Source of the DNA: Lucinisca nassula
Lineage: Eukaryota; Mollusca; Bivalvia; Lucinida; Lucinidae
DNA length: 64,000 nt
Reading direction: 5' to 3'
NCBI GenBank assembly: GCA_963580285.1
Contig: OY757011.1
Location: 152,246,745-152,310,744 of the forward strand
Shown here: piece after piece, positions 1 through 9,924 of the stretch
How positions within the stretch are numbered: the first letter of the stretch is position 1
Layout: every line of letters starts with the position of its first letter
The notes under the pieces: generated by a model
Told to the model about the DNA's origin: nothing
The model's input: only the letters and a program-made list of their open reading frames with translations
The model's database searches: none
Translations under genes and position numbers: made by a program

Positions 1-139
1 ACGTACACATTTTGACATAAAATATTTCTTTTAAACATTCGAAAAAACCGACTTGTACTTCATAATATTACCGCTATATACAAATCAGCAAGCAGAATTA
101 AAATTTGCAGCTATGCTTTTTATTAATTTTGAAACCTTT

Positions 140-141
<2 letters not shown>

Positions 142-198
<57 letters not shown>
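142..198. repeat. (CA)n microsatellite
   Basis: Uninterrupted CA dinucleotide tract of about 57 bp. Short open frames across it encode only Thr-His runs and are not genes. Confidence 0.97.
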
Positions 199-201
<3 letters not shown>

Positions 202-344
202 CAACAACGAAAAAAAAAACGGAGTTTATCTGTAGGTTTTCTTTTGCTCCAGCATTTCAGTGGTTTCTTGCTGTAGATTCCTCACCGTTGTTTCATCTTT
301 GGGGTTGATTGATTTTTGTGTTCACGGAGATGTTGCACTGATGA

Positions 345-727
345 GTTAGGAGGCCTTCATGCGGACTGAACAAATTATTTCTCGAAATCACGACGGAAGT
401 GAGGACGAGGATTGTTGCCACGTAAAACCCCAGTGGAATTCTTTTCACTGATCGTTCCAAGGCGGTTCTTCTGAGGTTCGTTTTAATTAAGTATGGCTTG
501 TCTTTGAGTGTGTGTATCGCTTATATTATTTTGTTTTGGATAGCCAATTGGCCATGTTGTTGGAAAGTACATGTCGTTTTGGCTTTCCGCTAGTGATGTT
601 TCCATTAGGGTATATTTGTTTCATGTTTGTGTTTTTTTCCATTGGTGTCTCCGATGGGAGCTCTGGATAAATTGTATCGAGTCCTGGTCATTGCCTTCAC
701 TACTATTTGTATGAAGTTGTGGAGCCT
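345..727 (+). repeat. Interspersed repeat, family C (forward copy)
   Basis: This stretch is homologous to 51374-51765 read on the opposite strand. Shared landmarks, in order, are GCGGACTGAACAAATTATTT, the GAGGATTGTTGCCACGT region, CGTTCCAAGGCGGTTCTTCT, and the terminal part ending near GTCATTGCCTTCACTAC. The last ~150 bp also recurs inverted at 930-1085 and forward at 37555-37732. No coding capacity is visible. It is probably a non-autonomous transposon or retroposon family; the class is unresolved. Confidence 0.75.
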
Positions 728-782
728 GTAAAAGTGTTCCCCGTTCTTCATCAAATGTGCTATTTATTTACTAAGTTTATAA

Positions 783-859
783 AACATCGAATAGCTCAGT
801 CGGTAGGACAATTTTCTTGTAAACAAGGGGTCGCCAGTTCGAGTCCGGTTCGGGTCGCA
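783..859 (+). other. tRNA-like sequence / pseudo-tRNA or SINE head
   Basis: An A-box-like TAGCTCAGTCGG near 792 and a B-box-like GTTCGAGTCC near 837 have tRNA spacing. The acceptor stem pairs poorly and the anticodon arm does not fold into a normal 5-bp stem with 7-nt loop, so a functional tRNA is unlikely. It lies exactly between the two inverted arms of family C (345-727 and 930-1085). It is therefore either a SINE head inserted there or an internal part of that element. Confidence 0.5.
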
Positions 860-929
860 TTTATTTCAACTTTATTTATTTAAGATTTATGTATTTAATG
901 TCGTGATTTTCTTAAATAATCTGTTATTT

Positions 930-1085
930 CAGTGCCCCCGGTGCTACTAGAAGTGAAGGCAATGATCAGGAATCGATACATTTAAACCACAGCTCCCATC
1001 GAAGACGTCAGAGAGAAAGAAACACAAACATGAAATAACAGACCCTAATGGAAACATCAATAGAAGAAAGCCAAAAGGAGAGTTG
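930..1085 (-). repeat. Interspersed repeat, family C (inverted arm)
   Basis: Reverse complement of about 570-727: the GAAGTGAAGGCAATGATCAG and CAGCTCCCATCGAAGAC landmarks match the forward copy read backwards. Together the two form an inverted repeat with ~150-bp arms and a ~200-bp centre containing the tRNA-like sequence. Confidence 0.8.
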
Positions 1086-1338
1086 TAACAGTTAATGACT
1101 GCATTCAATCATTTAACAAGCATTATCTTGCGAGGTAAAATTTGCATTTCCTGTACTATGTACCTTGATGTATGAGACAGGATTAAAGACTAACAATGTT
1201 TCATATTTGACAAACACAAAGGAAGAGTGGTCATGTTTAGCACTGGTTCCTACCCAGGAAAAGAGGGCCACGCAGAAGATTAGTGCTAGTACTAAGTTTG
1301 TACCCTCTATAAATAAGGTCTGTTATTATTATTAATAA

Positions 1339-1384
<46 letters not shown>

Positions 1385-2384
1385 TGTCAGTATGACATCA
1401 AGGCCTACCAGCTAGACCAGAGTTCTTTTTGTCGCGCCTGCTTTAAACATGGTGCGATATTGCCCGTCCGTCCGTTAGTCCGTTTGTCAAACCGTCAACT
1501 AGAGTTCAGCATAATGGCTAAGTTCATCCCATGAACGCGACATGTTTAATCGGAAATTACATTTTCAACAGTTTAAAGAAAAACAATATACGCTCTAGCT
1601 TGCTGCTGACTAGAAACACAGTAGTGTGTAATCTTAGTATTAATTAAGTAATCGATAGTGTTTTGTCCCTGAACAAGTGAACAAAACATGCAGAAAGCCA
1701 AGAGGCCAGCACTTTCCCAACAGGTTGCCGAAAAGCTATCTAAAAAAATAAGATAATTGTTCAAATGCAAACAGAAACGGACGAAAAATATCAGTAATTA
1801 AATTACAACAGAGAATAACAGGCTAGGAGCTTTCATATACACTACTACTAGGGCGGGGGAAGTTTTTTTTTTTGTGGCTGCAAATCCCAACCAAAAGGTC
1901 TGTCGTTTATAACTTAAGTCATTCGGTCGCGAGACGGACCCTTATGTCACCAATGAATCAAAATAGCAAACAAATTATTCACACATTTGCCAAAATGAAA
2001 CAATAGGAGAACTCTAACAGCGCACTCCACTGAAATTTCTGGGGCTGAAGAATCCCAAAAGTTGAACCCCCAGGACCAGATAAAAGACATTACAAGCGAC
2101 AACAGGCTCCCAACCGGCGCCGATTGCACGTCTGTGGTGCCCTCGTTACGCCAGATTGTGCAATATATTAGGGCATACGAGTCCGCGTAGGGCTTTAATA
2201 CACTGATATATTTGGTATATGCTGAATACGAAATACGTAATTGCGTTTACTACCCATACGCCCTCCCCCACTCCTGTCATAGAATGTTATGAACTTATAT
2301 AAATACGAAAAGTATAGACACTGTGTGTATATATATATATTTCACTTTTCATCACGAGAACATGTCCGTTAAATGAAGACCCCC
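1086..2384. other. AT-rich non-coding stretch
   Basis: No supported gene. Contains a TAT/ATT trinucleotide microsatellite (about 1325-1384) and a short AT run near 2325-2340. Short open frames here lack family features. Confidence 0.6.
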
Positions 2385-2525
2385 TATACCCCACTTTATA
2401 TAGAGAAACTGGGGTTGACGAGGGTAAACACTATTTTTCTTATTTCTGCGCCAAGGCATAGGTTGTGGGTACTCGTTAGAACCGCCTCACTGAGTCGGCT
2501 CTAACGAGCACCCTCAACCTAAGTT
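2385..2525. repeat. Stem-loop repeat (CTCGTTAGAAC family), copy 1
   Basis: Contains an imperfect hairpin: CTCGTTAGAACCGCCTCA pairs with TGAGTCGGCTCTAACGAG across a minimal loop (about 2472-2508). A related hairpin lies at 62960-63070 in opposite orientation, with a shared AAATAAGAAA.. flank. Confidence 0.65.
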
Positions 2526-2662
2526 TTGAACATTTACAACAAAAATATCAAAGATGTTTATCAAAAATGTAGCCATTTTGGAGATGTGTCGCACGGGTGT
2601 GTTATCGTAATGTTTTCCCTCTCTAATAGCAACTTGTTTTGATCTTGGCAAGCTCCCAGTCT

Positions 2663-2965
2663 CGGCCGCCGCCCATAGGGGCTTGAAGAAATATATGGGC
2701 TGCATGATGCTTCCACGCAGAGCTGAATCCGGTCCGCACACTGGTACTGGTAAACCGCTTAGAGGATCTAAGCCTGTCCAGGAAGCGCGGTGCAAGGCGG
2801 ACCGTCCATGCTAATAAACCCTATTGGTTTCATTGGGCGACAGGGCTTGAGATGTCATTTCATCTCAATGTCGGGTAAAAGTCCCACAAAATTGGAAGCA
2901 ACGTCTCCAAAATGACCTTTACAGTGTTGACGGGGACGTTAAACCTAAAATCAAACAAACAGACA
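2663..2965 (+). mobile_element. SINE, family A, full length with 13-bp TSD
   Basis: Retroposed ~300-bp element starting near a CCGCCCATAGGGGCTTG motif and ending in GACGTTAAACCTAAAATC and an A/CAAAC-rich tail. It is flanked by the perfect direct repeat AAGCTCCCAGTCT at 2650-2662 and 2966-2978. Such a target-site duplication and a simple A-rich tail are expected of LINE-mobilised SINEs. I do not see a clear tRNA head. At least six other copies or fragments occur in this window. Confidence 0.9.
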
Positions 2966-2978
2966 AAGCTCCCAGTCT

Positions 2979-3724
2979 GTTGCTTTTGAATGATCCTTAT
3001 CTGATTCATCAGATTGTTAATATTATGTTAATGATCCATATCATTCGTTTCGCAACAGATGGAATGGGTGATAAGGAAATCTGTAGCTCTTGTAAAGCGA
3101 CTGGCTGGATAAAAATCATAGAAAAACGCAGTAAGCCAATAAGCTAGCAGCAGTTTCTTAGAACAACGTTGCAAGCCAATAAGCTTACAGCAATTTATCA
3201 TTCAATCACTGAAACTAACAGGTAAAATCTTGTCTGGTTTAGTTATCACTTTAGAATATAACCTCAGATTTCTCGATTTTTGCCAGTTTTTGACTTCCCC
3301 AAGTAGATTATTTATTTAACATTTATTTATAACTAGGATTACATAGTAACTGATCATGCAGAGATAAATTCTCTGAGCGAGCAATTTGAAACTTTTGGAA
3401 CCTTTCTTACAATGACCAGGTCAAATATTGAAAACGGCAAAAAGCTAAATCTCAAATTAAATTGATCAAAGAGCAACTGACAACACTGGTGGGTCGATTG
3501 TTTCTGGCTAAAGACTGGGAAAATAGTTAAACTGTTTTGTTTGACCCCTTTTATTCCAAAATGTAAGTAGGCAGTGTCGACCCTGATCTGGGTCTTCATT
3601 GTTTGCCAAACAGTGCTTGATTCCAGTCCAGATTCTGTATATAACCATCTAATGCAACACTCTGACAAAGCATTAAAAGTGACCATGCTTAGTAACTGGG
3701 TCAAATGACAAAAAGCGACCCCTT
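2979..3724. other. Non-coding interval
   Basis: No gene seen. Two copies of a short AAGCCAATAAGC motif occur near 3133 and 3173. Around 3560-3625 there is a degraded copy of a GCAAACAGTG-type stem-loop that recurs elsewhere in the window. Confidence 0.5.
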
Positions 3725-4023
3725 AAACTAATTGATAAAGGTAGTATATCTTCCTTGGTGATCAAGAGGTTGCGGGTGCAACACCTGCCGGGTTGGCAAC
3801 ATTCTTTCCTAGAGATTGATCATGTAATCTGTTCTACGAGTCATTTCTTCCTTGTGCTGATTCCAGAAGGGCAGTTGTCAGTTTCTGGTGCAAAATGTCC
3901 ACTGTACTGGTTAACCGCATATGAATAAGTCTGCCCAGGAATAGTGAGGATAGGTAAACTGACCGGCTTAAAATGACCTAAATAGTATTGACTGGGCCGT
4001 TAAACGCCAAACAAACAAACAAA
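3725..4023 (+). mobile_element. SINE-like element with CAAA tail
   Basis: A degenerate tRNA-like B box (GGGTGCAACACCTG near 3774) is followed by an anonymous body and a 3' end TTAAACGCCAAACAAAC with a (CAAA)n tail. The 3' end resembles that of the family A SINEs (GTTAAACCTCAAATCAAAC), suggesting mobilisation by the same LINE. No clean target-site duplication identified. Confidence 0.55.
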
Positions 4024-4304
4024 ACAGATACTTATGCAAGCAGTGTAGATCATGATATGATGGATCTGATCAATGTTATTGGGATATATATATATATATA
4101 TATTGCTTACCATTCAGATGCGTTAGTTATTAGAATGGACTTGCCCAACTTCAGTAATGGAAGAGTGCACTCCAGAAACACAATAATGAGAGGGGTTAAA
4201 GGGTAAAAAATCAAAGTACTGACAGCACTGACTGGCCGATGGCTGGGAAAATTGTCATTTGAAAGGGATTTGGACTGTTTCGGTATACCCTTAAATTCTT
4301 GTTC

Positions 4305-4395
4305 ATAATGCAAACAGTGATGACCCTGATCAGTCTGTGGGGCCGACCTGGGTCTACACTGTTTGCCAAACCCAGCACATAATTCCAGTCCTGTT
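4305..4395. repeat. GCAAACAGTG-type stem-loop
   Basis: Arms GCAAACAGTGATGACCCTG and GGTCTACACTGTTTGCC are inverted around a CAGTCTGTGGGGC centre. The same arms form the core of the MITEs at 14994, 50251 and 63316. Confidence 0.6.
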
Positions 4396-5810
4396 ACAGA
4401 TAACTATCTTACATATACGCAACACTCTGACCTCAGAATGGAATAACACGGCTATTTTAGGGTCGATTGACAATCGACCCAAAGTTCCTAAGCAGAAAAG
4501 CTCTTCAGTGCTAAAGTGAATGTGACTTGTCGGAATAACCATTTTTTATAGAGAATAGCCGCAGTGAGGATAGAGTGTTGCGTAAATGGGTTATCTTGGA
4601 ATCATAGCCTAGGCTTTGACATACACCCAGAGGCAATCGATCCTAGGCTTCTCCAGACTTTCGGATAAGTCTTTAAACCGAGGTCCCATCTCCATATGAC
4701 CTTAGCTGTGGCAAACATATACTCAGTGACCATAAATGAGTTCCCAAAATGGCTGACAAGAAATTGGGGAAAAATATGGTTTGAAATAATCGCTATTTCC
4801 TACCTAATTACAATTCATACTCAAATGCTAATTGGCCCATATCACGATTTAGGGTGTACGTTTACATCAGAACTTTGTACAATGATGATGCCATCAGTTG
4901 CCATCAGACAACATACAGATTAGCACCTTTCTTTTGAAAAATCAGAGTAGGTATACTAAAAGAGATTAAGATTAATAATTTCTAATCTTTTTTAATTTAA
5001 ATTGATAGAAGTGTAGGCAAAATACAGGAAAACAATCTGATTGTGCATAATTTTACCTAGAGACAATATATTACGAGAAATCTAACCTGCTTTCGGATGG
5101 TACATAAATTCCTCAAAATCACCGAAAAGCAAACATGTTTTGGTGACAGACACTAAGGAGACAAACAGAAAACGGACTTTGTGATATACCTGATTTGAGA
5201 GATATTGAATCATGGTTTCTAGCAAAAAATGTTGGTTTGAATATATATTAGGGGGCATAAGCAGCAAGGAGATCAAGGAAAAAAAATGGGTTTATTTGAA
5301 CAGCCATACACCCTTTGCGCCCGATAAGACAACATAAAAACATGTTGTAAAATTTTGTAAAAAAAATCGTTAATTAAAAGTACCATTTTGGGCTCTATTT
5401 TTACAAAAGACTTCATTTTTTGTATAACAGTGTGTAATAAATGTGTCAACTTCTACGAGTACCCCCATAAAGACTTACACCCATCTAGACGTTTATCCAC
5501 TGCTGATAGCTACATTTCCTATATCAAAGGAAGATACTTATTTCCAATGGTTGTTACTTAAACACTGGAGAGTGTTCCAGTAATTTATATAGAAACTATG
5601 CAGCCTTCATACTTAATGTTTCCATAGCAACTATTTTTCTATCAGGGGTAGAATTACCCCACCCACTTCTAATAATGTATAAATTAAATTGGGAAAATTT
5701 AAACATATTTGGTTTTTCAGCTGTCCATCACACTAAAAAGACATCTTAGAAACCCAAATTATATAGATTATAAGAGAAAAATCTTAATCATTCAGAATGA
5801 GAAGAAATAT
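4396..5810. other. AT-rich non-coding stretch
   Basis: No supported gene. Near 4655-4705 there is a fragment (CAGACTTTCGGATAAGTC then GACCTTAGCTGT) of the SINE present at 48935-49018 and 54925-55090. The rest is AT-rich sequence with frequent stops in all frames, up to the abrupt GC shift at about 5811. Confidence 0.55.
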
Positions 5811-6952
5811 ATGCGCCAGTGCAGAGTTTTGAGTTTTCAGCGAGTTCAGGGTTGCCAAGTTTGGCGCAGATTTCTTGGAGTCGCTCTTGGGCCTCCCGTG
5901 TCCTGTGGGTGCGGCCGTCCTTGAGCACAAACTGGTCAGCTGAGAGCTGTCTGTATTGGCCACCCAGGAGCCAGACCGCAATCGGCTCCCCACAGGTTGC
6001 TTCCCGAATAGCCTGCCAGACGTCGCCCTCGTAGATGTGGACCTCTCTACTCTGGGGGAAGTGGAGGTCTTTGGACCAAGCGTGGCCGTTGTGGCAGATG
6101 AGTTCTACGGATCTATGGCCGCCATTCCCACCTCTACCATATTTGCCACTGTTGAAAATGTGCTCACCAGCAATGTCCCTCAGGATGATTGCTCTTTTAA
6201 GTATCTTTTCCAGTTCGGCCACATCGCGAACAGTCGCTCCACCTCTATGGACTCTCAACTCCTATTCTTGTATTTTTTGGAGATGCGTTGGGGTCAAACC
6301 CGGACCCCTCAGGGCGCCTTCAAACTGCTCCACAACTCTCTGGGCCACACAGTTGAGTTCGCCATCTCTTAGTGGGGCGAGGTTGGCCGGATCTGGGTCT
6401 CTGATTGGGTAGAGGCCGTAGGCAACTGCAGTGACGGGATATGCGTTCTATCTGGTAGAAGACTTTATCGATTCCAGTCAACACGCCAGGTTTTGTGTCC
6501 CATGAGATGTCGACGACAGCTTGTCCCTTCCTTCTCTCCACACGGACTGGGTCGAATTTATCTTCAACGACCCAGTCGCCATCCTGTAGCTCACGGAGAA
6601 ATTTGAGTTTCAGAAGAAACCCGCCCTCCGGAAGGTTACCAAGCAGCCTTGCCGCTCTCTCGTCTGACATACTGGCATCCACAGCCATCCGGCCCGCTCT
6701 GGCATGCATACCGTCGACCCACTCGATATCACCGACGTCAAATGGGTCTTCTTCTTCCACCCTCCATGTAGAGAAGACAGCAGCGGCACCATCAACTTCG
6801 AACTCTTCTTTGGCGACGTTAAGAATCTCGACCCACTTGTCGGCTGGAAGCCCCACCGAGTGAGGGACCTGACCATCAAGGTCGGTAACTTGTTGACCCT
6901 GTGGGACTGGGTCGGGTATTCCTGCAATAATCTCATTGATCAGTTGATCCAT
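5811..6952 (-). pseudogene. Broken unrecognised gene in GC-rich island
   Basis: Minus-strand coding sequence, start Met at 6952. The first frame runs about 170 residues of convincing acidic, globular sequence (for example KWVEILNVAKEEFEVDG near residue 40) to roughly 6440. There the sensible reading moves to another frame, then meets an in-frame TAG at 6262-6264. Coding-like sequence resumes to about 5811 (CHNGHAWSKDL and YEGDVWQAI motifs) and stops where base composition drops, so the 3' part is missing. I do not recognise the family securely. Its company with a TBP-like gene, and the lack of introns, make a replication or other core gene of a large DNA virus or virus-like element plausible, but that is inference. 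One frameshift, one nonsense codon and one truncation make it non-functional as it stands. Confidence 0.6.
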
Positions 6953-7245
6953 AGTTGCGGATAAATATACTAGTTATCAAATTATTCTCTAATTAAAAAT
7001 AATTATTCTCTAATTGGGTATTGGGATAATCACTATTCTCTAAGTGGAAATGTCGATGGCGGCTAGACTCTTAAATTCCTTCTGCACCGCTATGGTTACC
7101 TGGGAATGGGTCGGGCTCTGCAAGGATTTGATTGATCAGTTCTTCCACAGTTGCGGATAGGTATACCAGTTATCAAATTATTCTCTAATAGGAAATATCG
7201 ATATCAGACAAACGCTTAAATTCCTTCTTCACCGCTATGGTTGCA
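6939..7245. repeat. Degenerate ~150-195 bp tandem duplication between two ORFs
   Basis: GATCAGTTGATCCATAGTTG followed by TTATCAAATTATTCTCTAAT (6939-6995) recurs as GATCAGTTCTTCCACAGTTG and TTATCAAATTATTCTCTAAT (7134-7192). CTTAAATTCCTTCTGCACCG (about 7072) recurs as CTTAAATTCCTTCTTCACCG (about 7215). The duplicate covers the start of the larger gene, its AT-rich upstream region and the end of the Cys-rich ORF. ATTCTCTAA repeats four to five times and may be promoter sequence. Confidence 0.75.
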
Positions 7246-7451
7246 CGGCTCCACACACTTGCATACCCATGCGACCAACAAAGTCGGTGTTTGTTCGTAA
7301 CCCCAACCCCACAAACCTCGCATGGCCGCGTGCATGAACCCTTGCGGAGACGCATGCGGTGGGTTTTACAGTGCTCTTCCATACAACTCTTACCACGGGA
7401 CTCAACCGAGCCCAAAGTCAACCACTTACAATTGTTGCGTCCCTTAGACAT
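7185..7451 (-). CDS. Small Cys/His-rich protein, 88 aa, intact
   Basis: An 88-residue basic protein whose frame is intact, unlike its neighbours. Cysteines and histidines are spaced like a metal-binding module: Cys8, then CMEEHCKTH, then CTRPCEVC, then CWSH, all within about residues 8-60. I expect zinc binding, but no specific family is recognised. It sits on the same strand between the TBP-like pseudogene upstream and the broken larger gene downstream. The start Met is supported by the 46-bp conserved element ending 26 bp upstream (7478-7523). The GC-rich codon use matches the island and not the flanking genome. It could be a small regulatory or nucleic-acid-binding protein of a virus-like element. 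Confidence 0.55.
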   Translation of the reverse strand: MSKGRNNCKWLTLGSVESRGKSCMEEHCKTHRMRLRKGSCTRPCEVCGVGVTNKHRLCWSHGYASVWSRATIAVKKEFKRLSDIDISY

Positions 7452-7477
7452 GATTAAGAATGAACGTTAAAAACCGG

Positions 7478-7523
7478 TATGTCTTTTGCAACTACTTGTC
7501 TAAATATGTTACTTCCTTATCCC
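7478..7523 (-). promoter_or_regulatory. Conserved 46-bp upstream element, copy 1
   Basis: The + strand reads TATGTCTTTTGCAACT at one end and GTTACTTCCTTATCCC at the other. It matches 8510-8555 at 42 of 46 positions, while sequence on either side does not match. It lies 26 bp upstream of the Cys-rich ORF and overlaps the probable end of the TBP-like gene (a stop codon in one frame at 7509-7511). A shared promoter or transcription terminator/initiator is the simplest reading; an old local duplication is the alternative. Confidence 0.55.
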
Positions 7524-8463
7524 GGAGGTCGAAGCCGAACTCGGCCCAAACTCCTCCACCAGCCACAGGATCGCATCGAGCCCTGCGCGCTGGGTTCACC
7601 AGTACCGAAAGATATTTGCGGATAAGCCCAGGGACTTCGAAATCTCAAGCCCCCAGGATATTGACCTTCCCACGGTAAAAGATGTTGACCCGGACCTTTT
7701 TCGTTTTGGCATCCCCGGTGGGGCACACGAACTTGAACGAAAGGTTCTGACCGTCCTGGGGGCCTTGATTTCACGGATCAGGTACGGTCCACTCCCTTCT
7801 TCTTTGGCGCGCCCCAGGTGTTCGACGATGCGCGCCAGGTTGAGGACGACTAGCTCGCTCTGGCAGTTCAGATGAAACTTGAAGTTCACCATGATCGACC
7901 GCGACCCGACCACGGCGACTAGGCTGGCAGGATCTGTCCCCACCCCTGCCTCCGTCAAGAAGCGAGCCCACAGGGTCGCAACAAAAACGCCGTCTGAGAA
8001 GTCGGAGCAAACGACCCCTGGGACTTGTACGTGCCCAGTCGTTGGGAAAGATTTGACGGCGTAATACTTTCCGGGAATCTCTTCGAGGAGGGTTCTGACC
8101 AGGGCGGGGGGGCGCATCCTCGAGGCCGGGGACTATCGTCGGCTCGAGGGCGGAGTTGAAGCAGGTCGCGTCGCCCTTGGGTTTCCGTTGGAGGCCGCTG
8201 TCAGCCGGCCGCCGGCCGGCCTGGGCCGGGACCTTCAAGAACTGCTCGAGCCGGGGGTGCAGAAGTGGCCATAGTTGTTGTTTAAGGCCTTGACGGCCCC
8301 TCCCAGACCCGCGGCAATCCGAGAGCCGTGGATGTCCGTGAGCTCGTTGCTGATCAGGGCTTCGAAGGTGCACGCGACCATCGCCAGGGGTGAGAAGGGC
8401 TCGGTGGGCCGCCCGGGGGAGCGGGCGCCGCTGGGGCAGAGATGGGCCGTCGTTAAGGTGCAC
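7509..8463 (-). pseudogene. Decayed gene with TATA-binding-protein-like repeats
   Basis: Minus-strand coding region with at least three frame changes. One intact frame (8117 down to 7596) carries FPTTGHVQVPGV at its residues 24-35. A second frame around 7651-7699 carries FYRGKVNILG. Both match the strand-turn hallmark of TBP-fold repeats, in which a hydrophobic strand is followed by a Gly turn, a hydrophobic strand and a conserved Gly. The spacing of the two fits the two-lobed TBP fold. A run of five C near 7757-7761 is where the frame is lost between lobes. The upstream part (8463 to ~8120) also needs a frame change. Divergent TBP-like proteins occur in several large DNA viruses, where they act in promoter recognition. 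The assignment rests on motif pattern only. Conserved 46-bp elements flank it on both sides. Confidence 0.5.
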
Positions 8464-8509
8464 GACGCCGTTTAGCTTCGACTCCTTCAGTTTGTGCCTA
8501 ATTTACCTG

Positions 8510-8555
8510 TATGTCTTTTGCAACTCCTTGTCTGAACAGGTTACTTCCTTATCCC
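8510..8555 (-). promoter_or_regulatory. Conserved 46-bp upstream element, copy 2
   Basis: Second copy of the 7478-7523 element with four substitutions, lying 46 bp upstream of the ATG at 8463. In both copies one upstream frame ends in the same few codons and a TAA inside the element, so it may mark the 3' end of one gene and the promoter of the next. Confidence 0.55.
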
Positions 8556-8665
8556 CGACCCAATCCCCAAGGCCGGCGAGGGTGGGCGCCGCCCCCTGGG
8601 GCTCTGGGGTTTTGCCTATACGAGGCACTCGCCGAGTACCCATGGTATGTCGCAACCAGTTGGGG
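8556..8665 (-). other. GC-rich island edge, possible end of a further gene
   Basis: GC-rich sequence continues upstream of the TBP-like gene and stops near 8665, where a T-run and AT-rich repeats begin. By analogy with the 7478-7523 junction this could be the truncated 3' end of a fourth gene. Too short to identify. Confidence 0.3.
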
Positions 8666-8669
8666 TGGA

Positions 8670-9068
8670 TTTTTTTTAAGAGTTGGGAGGCTTAATTTGC
8701 CAAAGGGAAAATATTGATGTTTGGGTTGGGAGGCTTAATTTACCAACAAGAGAATATATTTGGGTCAAAATGAGGTGGGAAGCTGTATGGGTTGAATGGG
8801 GCTTTCATGGCTGAAACAAAAATTCCATTCACCCTCCCCCCCCCCATCCCGGGTTGTTAACATGCGCAACTAGTGCTGCGATGTGGCGACACGTGTCGCA
8901 AAAAATGTGATGGGGTTGGAAGGCGTAATTTGGTAAATTAAATTTTTTGATAAAGCTGCTGGGAGGCTTAATTTGCCAAAAAGAGCGTTTCTTTTTACCA
9001 AAATGGATTGGGAGGCTTAAAAGACTAAATGGACCTTTTATGGCTGAAACAAAAAGTCCATTCCTCAC

Positions 9069-9104
<36 letters not shown>
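8670..9104. repeat. Short degenerate repeats with poly-C tracts
   Basis: TTGGGAGGCTTAATTTGCCA and variants occur about five times between 8680 and 9025, alternating with ATGGCTGAAACAAAAA.TCCATTC (twice), each followed by a C-run (8834-8844 and 9070-9104). The second C-run is about 35 bp. An open frame reading a Gly run across it is not a gene. Confidence 0.8.
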
Positions 9105-9105
<1 letters not shown>

Positions 9106-9567
9106 CTGCTCACACTATGAAAACAAGTAAATATCTATTCATTAATCACAATGCCATTGCGAGGCGTGTGGCTGTGCTTTTTTCCACACATAATAACATA
9201 TCAGTTAGCAGCGAATCAGAATCTGGAGAAACGATTATCTCGTAAAAAGATCATTTTAACAGAAACTACGTAGCTAGCCAATAGACAGACAGCAGGCATT
9301 AAAACTTTATCTTGAACAAAAGATTTGAAGACCAATGTTGTCTTCATAACTGCGAAGCACCTCAGGGATGATCAAAATGTGATTGCTTAATACAGGTGAA
9401 CTGTAATACATTTGCCATTTTTGAGGGTAGCAAAAGCATGCTTGCTTAAGGCAGGTTCCTTGCTTAATAGAGGTAGCCGCTATGACAGGTTTGACTGTAG
9501 TAATATTTTATTAGGAATCTGACGAAAAATGCACAGGTTTGCTTACCCACCCAAGCTGTATGCCAAT

Positions 9568-9865
9568 TGTTTGTTTGTTTGTTTGATTTGAGGTTTAACG
9601 TCCCCGTCAACAGTGTAAAGGTCATTTTGGAGACGTTGCTTCCAATTTTGTGGGACTTTTACCCATCACTGAGATGAAATGACATCTCAAGCCCTGTCGC
9701 CAGATTGGCTTTATTGGCATGGACGGTCCGCCTCGCACCGCGGTTCCTGGACAGGCTTAGGTCCTCTAAGCGGTTTACCAGTACTAGTGTGCGGGCCGGA
9801 TTCAGCTCTGCGTGGAAGCATCATGCAGCCCATATATTTCTTCAAGCCCCTATAGGCGGGGGCGC
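9568..9865 (-). mobile_element. SINE, family A, full length with 14-bp TSD
   Basis: Minus-strand copy of the family A SINE. The tail reads as (TTTG)n on the + strand at 9568 and the 5' end CCCCTATAGGCGGGG is at 9865. It is flanked by the perfect direct repeat AGCTGTATGCCAAT at 9554-9567 and 9866-9879. Confidence 0.92.
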
Positions 9866-9924
9866 AGCTGTATGCCAATAAGTAAATAGATTCAATGAAA
9901 ATGCACCACTTTTATAATTTTGAT

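Noticed and set aside
53..308. Open frames across the CA microsatellite
   Set aside because: Thr-His runs from a dinucleotide repeat; no flanking coding signal.
783..859. Functional tRNA gene
   Set aside because: A and B boxes are good but acceptor and anticodon stems do not pair; treated as a tRNA-like relic.
2514..2795. 93-codon minus-strand open frame
   Set aside because: It lies mostly within the family A SINE, and part of the same peptide recurs at the SINE at 35142.
9070..9104. Poly-C tract (and poly-G at 51826) as a biological signal such as a quadruplex switch
   Set aside because: Could form unusual structure, but homopolymer length is also a common sequencing or assembly error, and nothing nearby suggests regulation.
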